Source of the DNA: Formosa sp. Hel1_31_208
GTDB taxonomy: Bacteria > Bacteroidota > Bacteroidia > Flavobacteriales > Flavobacteriaceae
Length of the DNA: 64,000 bases
NCBI RefSeq assembly: GCF_900104785.1
Contig: NZ_LT629733.1
Span: 404,501 to 468,500 of the forward strand
Direction of reading: 5' to 3'
Shown in pieces: positions 36,101 through 44,400 of this stretch. A program made the translations under genes and the position numbers. Each line of letters begins with the position of its first letter. Position 1 is the stretch's first letter. The notes below the pieces were generated by a model that saw nothing but the letters and a program-made list of their open reading frames with translations, did not search any database and was not told the origin of the DNA.

Positions 36101-38453
36101 CCCCACTGTTAGCATCCCAAGCAATATCAGCTGTCGTTCCTGTTATATTGGTCACTGTAATTCCACTTGGTGGTATACAGAAGTTTCCACAAGACTCTAC
36201 ACGGATAAAGTCAATAGACATATCTCCTTCAAATCCTGTTCCTGCTCCACCATAACTAAACTCTAAATAGATAACCTGACCTAAATAAGCATCTATGTTG
36301 ATCCCTACAGGAACCCAAGCTTCTGCATCTGAAGTCTGTAAATCGCCTATCCATGTGAATACATTTGTAAACGGTCCTGCTACATCATTGGATATCCCAA
36401 CATTCAAAGTTCCCATATCGTCTCCAAAAGCATGGAAGAAAAAGGATAGCTCTGCACCATCTAAAGCTGTTGTTAAATCAATCGCTGGACTTATAGCCGA
36501 AGCAATTGTTGATGAATTCCCGGAAGCCTCATACTCTAAGTGTGTCCCTGCACCGCCATCAAAAGCGTTTGCTGGACCTGTACCAAATGAGTTCGCTCCT
36601 GCTGCTGTTATATCCCAATTACCATCACTACCATCAAATCCCGTACCTGTCCATCCTGCTGGTGGATCCTGATCAAAATTCTCTGTGAAAATAAATGACG
36701 ATGAGCCTGAAGCACACGTCACTCCCACTGGTGGTGGTGGTGGGGTATTTAAGGTCGTAAAGTTTATAGGACCTATCCAGCTACTTAATCCATCTACACC
36801 ACAATCTGCACGTACCCATACCTCATAGGCTGTACTTGGTGTTAATGGTGTCGCTGTATATGGATTGTTGGTTGTGGCTAGACCTGCTCCTGTTGGAACA
36901 CCTGTGCCTTGTGGTTGTACTGCAACTTCCCATGAAGCCTCTGCGCCTCCTGGTGTCCAGCCTATATCTGCCGATGTATCCGTAACATTAGCCAATGTTA
37001 ATCCTGTTGGCTCCTGACATGACGGAATAGCTCGTACTCTAAAATTGTCTACAAATATCTCGTTATCCTCTGGATCATCAACTGTACCCTCTGAACCTAA
37101 AATACCAAACTGTACAATCTGTCCTGAATAAGCCGTTAAATCAAAAACAACCTGTGTCCCTGTTGCCGGTACTGTACTGGTATTATCAAAGGTTACTAAA
37201 CTTGTCCATGTCCCTCCGTTATCTGTGCTTATTAATAATTGTACCGTATCATCTGAACCTAAGGTTCCTGCATTGTCGCTACTACCAAACTGCATGATCC
37301 CAAAATCAAAGTCGACCTGAAATGGTCCACCTGTTAAATCAAATTGTGGTGATAAAATCCAATCACTCTTTGCTGCCAACCATAAATTTATAGAGTAAGC
37401 TCCTTCAAAACCGTTATTTAAAAATCCGTCCTGATTCCAATCTCCTGCACCTAATCCTTGAGGACCTGTCGTGGCATCTCCATCACTAGCCTCATCCCAA
37501 CAGTTTGGAATTATCGTTGTAAAACTCTCTAAGTAATCTGGTGTAAATACATCACATGCTGATAAAAAGTTTACTGCTCCTACCCAGTTACTAAAGCCAT
37601 TAGCTCCGCAATCTGCGCGTACATAAACCTCATAATCTGTTACTGCCGCTAAGCCTGTTGCTGTATATGGATTGTTAGTCGTCGAGACACCTGGACCTGT
37701 CGGAACTCCCGTCCCTAATGGCTGTACTACAACTTCCCAATTCGTCTCTGATCCTGCTGCGGTCCAACTAATATCTGCCGTAGTTGATGTAATACCACTA
37801 ATTGTTATACCTGTTGGCTCCGGACATGTAACATCAAATATCGAAACGGTATCAAAAGCTACCCCTTCATCTTGTACAGAACCATCTGAACCAAAGGCTA
37901 CTCTTAAAATAACATTTGACTCGCCTGCTAATCCTGTCAATGCATGACGAGCTACAACCCATCCACCAGATCCTGAACCAGCACGTCCTGTCCAACCTTC
38001 CTGTTGTCCTCCTGGATTACCTGCTATAGTATTGTCGGTATACCAGTTGTTTGGATCGCCAAATGCACCGACATTTTGCCAACTAGCTCCAGAATCTATC
38101 GAGGATTGTAAAACCATCCCATCCCAACTAAACTCTGAATTCCACCATACACTCAGCTCTATTGATGGTGCTGCTAAACTCGTTAAATCAAATACAGGAC
38201 TTACTACAAAAGAATCATCATTGTTATTATAGTTCCCTGTTAAATTCGTTACCCAGGCATTTGACCCTGAATCCGCACTGTTAATTACACCAGCGGCCGG
38301 AGCGCCTAAAGCCCAAGTGCCACCATTTGTGTTGTCGGCTAACCAGCCACCATCGCCTGATTCAAAATCTTCTAAATATGGATAGGAAGTGATTTGTGCA
38401 TTAACCCAAGAACAACTCAGAATTAGTGCTATGATTAAGATAAATTTTTTCAT
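33105..38453 (-). CDS. Giant T9SS type B-sorted surface protein (copy 1; FN3, CUB-like and anchor domains)
   Basis: A 1,782-residue exported protein. Signal peptide MKKFILIIALILSCSWVNAQ, then a MAM/anchor-J-like domain, a first FN3 domain (EPTGITISGITSTTADISW), a second anchor domain (DYLESFTTIIPNCW), a second FN3, a third anchor domain, a third FN3, then a CUB-like domain with many Cys. The middle of the C-terminal half has a choice-of-anchor L domain (SVDQTTYTVEELVIDVLI, then GNAALAAGPN) and Ig-like repeats, ending in a type B sorting domain (IPQGISPNGDGMNDFFDLSS). It is secreted by the type IX system and probably surface-attached. DNA coding the mature N-terminal 985 or so residues is the same as in the 41484-46898 gene. 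Upstream lie the OmpA and PorP/SprF genes; a terminator at 38513 separates them. Confidence 0.9.
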   Translation of the reverse strand: MKKFILIIALILSCSWVNAQITSYPYLEDFESGDGGWLADNTNGGTWALGAPAAGVINSADSGSNAWVTNLTGNYNNNDDSFVVSPVFDLTSLAAPSIELSVWWNSEFSWDGMVLQSSIDSGASWQNVGAFGDPNNWYTDNTIAGNPGGQQEGWTGRAGSGSGGWVVARHALTGLAGESNVILRVAFGSDGSVQDEGVAFDTVSIFDVTCPEPTGITISGITSTTADISWTAAGSETNWEVVVQPLGTGVPTGPGVSTTNNPYTATGLAAVTDYEVYVRADCGANGFSNWVGAVNFLSACDVFTPDYLESFTTIIPNCWDEASDGDATTGPQGLGAGDWNQDGFLNNGFEGAYSINLWLAAKSDWILSPQFDLTGGPFQVDFDFGIMQFGSSDNAGTLGSDDTVQLLISTDNGGTWTSLVTFDNTSTVPATGTQVVFDLTAYSGQIVQFGILGSEGTVDDPEDNEIFVDNFRVRAIPSCQEPTGLTLANVTDTSADIGWTPGGAEASWEVAVQPQGTGVPTGAGLATTNNPYTATPLTPSTAYEVWVRADCGVDGLSSWIGPINFTTLNTPPPPPVGVTCASGSSSFIFTENFDQDPPAGWTGTGFDGSDGNWDITAAGANSFGTGPANAFDGGAGTHLEYEASGNSSTIASAISPAIDLTTALDGAELSFFFHAFGDDMGTLNVGISNDVAGPFTNVFTWIGDLQTSDAEAWVPVGINIDAYLGQVIYLEFSYGGAGTGFEGDMSIDFIRVESCGNFCIPPSGITVTNITGTTADIAWDANSGETSWEYVVVPAGTGEPTGAGTTVGTPSASITGLSFETDYEVWVRADCGSQFSIWAGPVNFTTTIQTNFDVDCAVGPVMGSVCYGNNDSEVFTYTSSDGSPLNLTFNAGEIEGAPFDFLVVFDSDGVTELYNDEGNNGDISGLTFQSTGDTISFQIQSDGSVSCASGSFCCSDGIDYTVACATCINPDATYQVVDDCANGDQFLVDVNVTSLGDATSLTISNNIDANTVSAPAVGVYQVGPFPFGVDVIITLSNDQDVNCVINSSAIQLLACPPVNDNPCSATVAGVNADDSCTIITSGSLLEATPSGVPDGSCAGNPDDDVWFEFTALNEFQIIQFINIDSTGFFENLDHAVYEGTCDGLVELYCSDANASLTPSLTVGSNYFIRVFSAGGDAVDYTFDLCIRPGTGNVSVDQTTYTVEELVIDVLIDSPCAQISNITWTTGTDFGQVNGIGYFEADAGSFPFEDGLLLSSGNAALAAGPNFNAMSDGTTAWPGDPDLAAIANVNTNNATIIEFDFVPLSDEISFDFLMASEEYDMGSFECNFSDAFAFLLTDSNNVTTNLAVLPGTTTPILVTNIHPDNGFCPAINEEYFGGYTPQDLPPMSFDGRTEVFTAFSPVNIGETYRIKLVIADATDSALDSGVFLKAGSFDIGEVELGADITVAAGTAACLGEQIILQTQAPSVEHVWFKDGFVIPGEITNSLVVTEAGTYTTQIIFSPSCIISDEIIVEFLPLPEANTPPDLVGCSIGADIAVFTLFDNDLPILGENQSPSDYTVTYHLTEQDAFDGVNPLVSPYTSVSDPQTIFAQVTNNTSGCINTTSFNLVLGTEPETTFTDDFDYEVCPNATVPIIIEATPVNYTTDEVAINWYLDGGLIAGENGLTLPVLLAGDYEIEVIFNDTGCSSITTQTVIELESCIIPQGISPNGDGMNDFFDLSSYGVTKLEIFNRYGTLVYSKTNYVDEWFGQTNDGEELPVGTYFYTMEYEGGKRRSAWVYIQRAN
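35446..38401 (-). repeat. Identical 2,956-base block, copy 1 (partner 43885-46840)
   Basis: Read side by side, this stretch and 43885-46840 agree at every position I compared, at a constant offset of 8,439 bases, and the antisense-frame translations are also the same. One mismatch at 35445/43884 is followed by 17 further matching bases. The block begins at the signal-peptide cleavage site (codons for AQ) and ends in the beta-sandwich after the CUB-like domain. Confidence 0.93.
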
Positions 38454-38512
38454 GTTTTATGGTTGTTTAAAACGTTTTCTTTTACATAATATGTACTTCA
38501 AAGAAAAACAAT

Positions 38513-38543
38513 AAAAGCCCTGTTTGATAAATTCAGGGCTTTA
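38513..38543 (-). terminator. Rho-independent terminator after the OmpA-like gene
   Basis: A 9-base stem (AAAGCCCTG 38514-38522 with CAGGGCTTT 38534-38542) and a T-rich stretch on the minus strand. It lies between the OmpA-like gene and giant copy 1, so copy 1 is likely transcribed partly or wholly on its own. Confidence 0.75.
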
Positions 38544-38575
38544 TATTGGTTAGTTATTCATTTAATATATAATTT

Positions 38576-40489
38576 TTATTGTGCTTGTGGACCTCCACTA
38601 ACGATAATAAATTCTGATCTTCTATTTAGCTGATGCTCTTCATCTGTACAGTTAGAGCCGCAATTAACTTTAGGTTCATTTTCGCCTTTACCCATTCCTG
38701 AGATCCTTGATTTATCAATTCCCTTAGAAACCACATATTGTACGGTAGTTTTTGCTCTTCTATCAGACAAGCGCTCATTGTATGAAGCAGAGCCTCTGCT
38801 ATCTGTATGCGATGCTGCATTTACAACTAAATCAGGATACTTATTCATAATTTGAACTAACTTATCTAATTCAAAAGCGGCCTGAGCTGTAATATTAGAT
38901 TTATCGAAATCAAAATAAATTGGATTTAATTCGATTCGATCTGCAGCAATTATTTCTTCGATTGGATCTAAAGCAATACTCACTTGAACTTCTTCTTCTT
39001 CTGAGCCACTCACTGTAACCTTTCTGCTTTCAAAGCCGTCCATGGTTACTTCTAATTCTGAAGACTTCCCACATTCAACGATAAATTCAACAGTACCATC
39101 CGAATTCGTTACTTTCGATAAAACTTTATTACCTTCTTCATCATACATAGTGACCGTAGCCGCATTTATAGGATTTCGTGTTTTAGAATCTGTAACAGTG
39201 GCGGCAATTAACACATCACAAAGTGGTTGTAATTTTTTAATCGCATAAATATCATCACTACCTAAACCACCTTCTCTATTTGACGACACATACCCTTCTT
39301 CCGTTTCTTCATCTAAATGAAATGCAAAATCATCGGCATTACTATTAATAGGAATCCCAACATTTCTTACTGGAGCCATCTTACCATCAATTACCTTGGT
39401 GTAAAAGACATCCAGATTTCCAAGTCCAAGATGTCCATTTGAAGAGAAATATAGGGTGTTGTTACTACTTACATAAGGAAACATTTCTTGACCTTGTGTA
39501 TTTACTTTTTGACCTAAATTTTCTGGTGATCCTAGCGACCCATCGTCATTAATACTTGCTTTATAAATGTCAAATAACCCATAACCTCCAGGCATATCTG
39601 ATGCAAAATATAAGGTTTTGCCATCTGCACTTACTGAAGGGTTCTTCACTGAATAATTTTTACTATTCATTGGGAATCCCTCAACATTACTCCATTTACC
39701 ATCTGTTTTTGTTGCCTTAAACAGATGTAATAAACTATATCTAATTTTTGTAATAGAATCTTTTTCAAATTCTTTCTCAAAAAAGCTTTCTCTAGAGAAA
39801 TACATTGAATTTCCATCAGGAGAAAAGGATACCACACCTTCATGATATTTTGTGTTTACTTTATCTTCAACCAATGTAGCTGCCTGATAAGTGCCATCTT
39901 CATTTTTAGTGAGTTCATAAATATCTAAAAATGGTTCCTCATTCCAACCATAAGTTCTACGAGACGTATTTCTAGCAGAAGTAATGTATAATTTACCATC
40001 TTGAAGTGTTCCTCCAAAATCTGAATACTTCGAGTTAAACGCTAAGTTTTGGATATTGAATTTTTTTCCTTTTTCTAAAATTTTTGGCAAATAATCAGGA
40101 TTTTTATTAAATGCTATTGCTCTATCATCACTAGGACGCATTTTTGCAAACTTGGCCATTTGTTGATTTGACTCTTCATATTTCCCATTTGCTTTTAGCA
40201 TTTGTCCATACTTAAAAATAGTCTCTGGGTTATCAGAACTTTCCAAAGCTTTTGCATACCAGCGTTCTGCTTCTTGAGTATTAAAAATATTATAGTAGGA
40301 TTCTGCTAATTGGCTATATACGTAAGTATCTGCCTTACCATCTTCAACCAGTTTTGCATAATCTTCTGCAGCTTCAACAAACTCATATCTATTAAAGTGT
40401 TTATCTGCTTTTTTAGTGTCTTTATTTTGAGCAATCAAGCTGAAACTACCCAACGCTGCAATTGTAAAAAGTGTTAATAATTTTTTCAT
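38576..40489 (-). CDS. PorE-like OmpA family protein (TPR, beta-propeller, CRD, OmpA)
   Basis: A 637-residue protein: signal peptide (to about residue 20), TPR-like helices (about 28-135), PD40/WD40-type beta-propeller (repeated VSFSPDGNSMYFSRE, PSVSADGKTLYFASD, PYVSSNNTLYFSSNG), a carboxypeptidase-regulatory-like domain (about 430-510) and a C-terminal OmpA peptidoglycan-binding domain (IYFDFDKSNIT, NAASHTDSRGS, RRAKTTVQYV). This TPR, propeller, CRD, OmpA order is that of P. gingivalis PorE, a T9SS component that contacts PorP and peptidoglycan. Here it follows a PorP/SprF gene by 19 bases. It probably anchors that outer-membrane protein and its cargo to the cell wall. Complete and intact. 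Confidence 0.9.
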   Translation of the reverse strand: MKKLLTLFTIAALGSFSLIAQNKDTKKADKHFNRYEFVEAAEDYAKLVEDGKADTYVYSQLAESYYNIFNTQEAERWYAKALESSDNPETIFKYGQMLKANGKYEESNQQMAKFAKMRPSDDRAIAFNKNPDYLPKILEKGKKFNIQNLAFNSKYSDFGGTLQDGKLYITSARNTSRRTYGWNEEPFLDIYELTKNEDGTYQAATLVEDKVNTKYHEGVVSFSPDGNSMYFSRESFFEKEFEKDSITKIRYSLLHLFKATKTDGKWSNVEGFPMNSKNYSVKNPSVSADGKTLYFASDMPGGYGLFDIYKASINDDGSLGSPENLGQKVNTQGQEMFPYVSSNNTLYFSSNGHLGLGNLDVFYTKVIDGKMAPVRNVGIPINSNADDFAFHLDEETEEGYVSSNREGGLGSDDIYAIKKLQPLCDVLIAATVTDSKTRNPINAATVTMYDEEGNKVLSKVTNSDGTVEFIVECGKSSELEVTMDGFESRKVTVSGSEEEEVQVSIALDPIEEIIAADRIELNPIYFDFDKSNITAQAAFELDKLVQIMNKYPDLVVNAASHTDSRGSASYNERLSDRRAKTTVQYVVSKGIDKSRISGMGKGENEPKVNCGSNCTDEEHQLNRRSEFIIVSGGPQAQ

Positions 40490-40508
40490 AATGTTTTAGC
40501 TTAATTGG

Positions 40509-41411
40509 TTAGAAAAATCTTGGTGAACGTGAAACTTTCTTCGGAAAGTTTAAATCAAATAACAACATAAATTCATGTGATGCAGGCGCATAAGCCTTAA
40601 TATCAGACGTTACGGCATCGTAAGCATAACCTATACGAAGTGATGGTGTTATTGCAAAATTAATTAAACCAGAAAATGAATCATCTAATCTATATGAAGC
40701 ACCTAGTTCAAGTTTATCGAAGAATAATGCATTAAGGTTGGCATCAAACGATGTTGGTGCTCCAAACGCAGATTTTACTAAAAATGAAGGCTTCAGCTTT
40801 GTCTTTGGTGATAAATCAAATACATAACCACCAGTTATAAAATAATGTGCTTCTTCGGAACCAAGCTTATTTCCATTCGCATCCAAATGAACAGAGTTCA
40901 AAATATTTGGTAATGATGCAGCGAAGTAATACTTGTCCGTATAATAAAAGAATCCAGCACCAATATTTGGTGTGGTTGTATTAATATTTTGAAAAAACGG
41001 ATCATTTGGATCGATAAGATCTATTCCTGCTAAGCCAATATCATGAAACGTTGCTCCTGCCTTTATACCAAAAGCTAGTTTATGTTCTCCTCCCAATTTA
41101 AGCGTATATGAGAAATCCGCATAAGCATTAGTTTCTTTGATTGGTCCGACTTCATCTGAGATGATAGATAGGCCTATTCCTACTTTATCACCAACAGGTA
41201 AATGCCCAAAAAATGTTCCGGTTTGCGGTGCTCCATCAATTCCTGCCCACTGCGAGCGGTAAAGAAGTCCAAACGAAAGGTTCTCTTTTGAGCCTGCATA
41301 AGCTGGGTTGATGACATTCATATTATACATGTACTGTGTATATTGTGGATCTTGCTGTCCATACACTTGTGTGGCAATGAGCAACACAATAATGATATAA
41401 AATTTTTTCAT
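40509..41411 (-). CDS. PorP/SprF family type IX secretion outer-membrane protein
   Basis: A 300-residue outer-membrane beta-barrel. The signal peptide is followed by the classic PorP/SprF start QQDPQYTQYMYNMNVINPAY. Barrel strands alternate aromatic and polar residues, with the usual NLSFGLLYRSQWAG and IGIGLSIISDEVGP-like segments. SprF-type proteins are needed for export or attachment of particular type B-sorted T9SS cargo, and they usually sit next to that cargo, as here with giant copies on both sides. It is 72 bases after giant copy 2 and 19 before the PorE-like gene. It is probably the dedicated partner of one or both giants. Confidence 0.93.
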   Translation of the reverse strand: MKKFYIIIVLLIATQVYGQQDPQYTQYMYNMNVINPAYAGSKENLSFGLLYRSQWAGIDGAPQTGTFFGHLPVGDKVGIGLSIISDEVGPIKETNAYADFSYTLKLGGEHKLAFGIKAGATFHDIGLAGIDLIDPNDPFFQNINTTTPNIGAGFFYYTDKYYFAASLPNILNSVHLDANGNKLGSEEAHYFITGGYVFDLSPKTKLKPSFLVKSAFGAPTSFDANLNALFFDKLELGASYRLDDSFSGLINFAITPSLRIGYAYDAVTSDIKAYAPASHEFMLLFDLNFPKKVSRSPRFF

Positions 41412-41483
41412 TTGTTAGTTGTTTGATTTAGTTGTTTTTGGATGAATTCAATGAATTCTTAATTGTTGATTATAATTAATTAT

Positions 41484-44400
41484 TTAGTTAAGTCGTTGTA
41501 TGTATACCCAAGCACTTCTTCGTTTACCATTTTCATATTCCATGGTGTAGAAATAAGTTCCTACTGGTAATTCATCGCCGTCATTAGATTGACCATACCA
41601 CTCATTAGTGTAATTTGTTTTAGAATACACTAAAGTCCCATTACGGTTAAAGATTTCTAGCTTAGTTACGTCATAACTACTAAGGTCGAAGGTATCATTA
41701 AATCCATCTCCATTAGGCGAAATCCCCTGAGGAATCACACAACTTTCTAGTTCAATAATATCTTGTGCAGTAATACTAGAGCATTGAGTTGTATCATTAA
41801 ATGTGACTTCAATCTCGTATAATCCTGCTTCAAGTACCGGCAATGTTAATCCATTTTCACCTGCAATCACACCACCATCTTGATACCAAGTAATTGTTAC
41901 TTCAGACACATCAAAGTTGTTTGCAGTTGCAGTAATCTCGATTGGAACTGTAGCATTTGGACATACCTCATAATCAAAATCAGTTGTAAAGGTTACACTT
42001 GGTATTGGCTTTACAACAAGATCAAATGGTGTTGTTGAAAAACAGTCAAATGCAATATTACTCTCCACTCTAGTGTAAATGGTTTGTGAACCGCTACTGT
42101 ATAATGCAGAAGTATCAATAGCATTAGAACCGGTTTCGGCATCGGACTCAGTTTCATAATAAGTCACTGTAAAATCTACAGCATTTTGCCCATCTAAAAC
42201 ATTCACGTCGTGAGCCGCTAAATCAAATAAAGCTATCCCATCAGAATCGTCATCACATTCTTCAATCGGAACACTAGCAGCATCAGGTGTTGGTCCTGAA
42301 ATAATCAAATCAAAACTTGTTGTTGCAAAACAGAATTCTGCACTCGCATCTTCTATTCTTGCAAAAATGGTTTGAGGGTTTGATATATTCGTATAAGGAG
42401 AAGTTAAAGCTCCTGTATCTGCTTGAGCATCTGCCAAACTTAAGTGATAAGTTACATTAAAATCTGTTGACGCTTGTGCTCCTAAAATACCAGCTGTTTG
42501 AATTTCCAAATCAAAATCTTCAATTTCATCAGCTGAGATATCATCACAAGTTATGATATCATTTACCGCATTCGCTATAGGTTCATCACCAAAGTTAAGC
42601 GTTACTGTATCTTGAGCTTGCGCATCACATTGTTCATCAAAAGCTATAACAGTATAGGTGTTTGATGCTGAAACCGTTAATGTTGGTCCAGTTTCTCCTG
42701 GGATAATAAATCCATTTTCATACCACTCATAGGTATCGGCAAATGGTGAATCGGCAGATAATTCAAAATCAGGGAAACCACAGAAATTTTGATCAGGCCC
42801 TAAATCAACCTCGATTTCTGCAGTAATATCTCCATCATTTGGACCACCTGTATTTGTTTGACTTATGGATATAGTACCAGCATCATCAGAGAAATTAGTA
42901 ACTAAAAGCACATATATTTCTCCTGATATAGCATTATCAATTGTTAAATTTTCCGTTGGAGCTGCAGAGTAACTACAATCTACAATATTTCCAAATGGAT
43001 AAAAGTTAGGGTTTCCTGTATTATTAGGACAGTCACCACCTGGGTTAGGACAGCCCAAATCTAAATTACCACAGGCATCATCTAAAGATGCAAAAGGTCC
43101 CCAAAGCACAAAATCAACATCTAATCCATTTCCATTTTCATCCACTTGGTCAATTTGAATTTCAATTAGACCAGGATCACCAATTTGAATGATATTCCAA
43201 GTTGGATTTGGTGCAGAAAATAAACATGCGATATCTGTTGGATCAGGTATTCCAATGATATTTGATGTAGTCAATGAGCCTCCTACCTCTGCACAGAAGT
43301 TTTCTGCATTTTCACAAATAATATTGGTAGGCGCTTCTTTAATACAGAGATCGAACGTTGTTGTCTCAGAATTATTACCTCCTGAAAATACCCGAATGAA
43401 ATACGTATTCCCAACAGTCAATGAAGGTGTAACACTTGCTGTACCGTCTGTACATTCTAATTCTATTAAACCATCACAAGTTCCTTCATAGAGTGCATGG
43501 TCTGTATTAAATCCACCTCCTTGAATATTCACTAATGATATTAATTGTACTTCGCTTAATGCTGTAAACTCGAACCATACATCATCATCTGGATTACCAG
43601 CACAAGAACCATCTGGCACACCTGACGGTGTTGCTTCGATTAAAGTCCCTGATGTTGTAAGATCGCATGTTTCGTCATCATTGACTACTGCTACAGTTGC
43701 ATTACACGGATTGTCATTGGCTGGTGGACAAGCAAGTAATTGTATTGCACTACTATTAATCACACAATTGACATCTTGATCATTACTTACAGTCACAATC
43801 ACATCTACTAAGAATGGGAATGGCCCAATTTGGTATGTGCCTGGTGTGGTAACAGGAACTGTCGTCGCATCGATATTATTTGAAATTGTAAGTGATGTAG
43901 CATCGCCTAAACTTGTGACATTAACATCTACTAAAAATTGATCACCATTAGCACAATCATCTACGACTTGATAGGTAGCATCTGGATTGATACATGTAGC
44001 ACAAGCTACTGTATAGTCAATTCCATCAGAACAACAGAAACTTCCTGATGCACAACTTACCGATCCGTCTGATTGTATTTGGAATGAAATAGTATCTCCT
44101 GTAGATTGGAAGGTTAACCCTGAAATATCGCCATTGTTACCTTCGTCATTATATAATTCAGTAACACCATCAGAATCAAACACCACTAAGAAATCAAAAG
44201 GTGCACCCTCTATCTCTCCAGCATTAAATGTTAAATTAAGTGGTGAACCATCTGAACTCGTATAGGTAAATACCTCAGAATCATTATTACCATAACATAC
44301 CGAGCCCATTACTGGACCTACAGCACAGTCTACATCAAAATTAGTCTGTATCGTTGTGGTAAAGTTTACTGGACCTGCCCAGATACTGAATTGACTACCA

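Noticed and set aside
36295..36688. Plus-strand open frames inside giant copy 1, repeated in copy 2 at 44734-45127
   Set aside because: They are shadows of the real minus-strand frame. They are useful only as evidence that both blocks have the same DNA.
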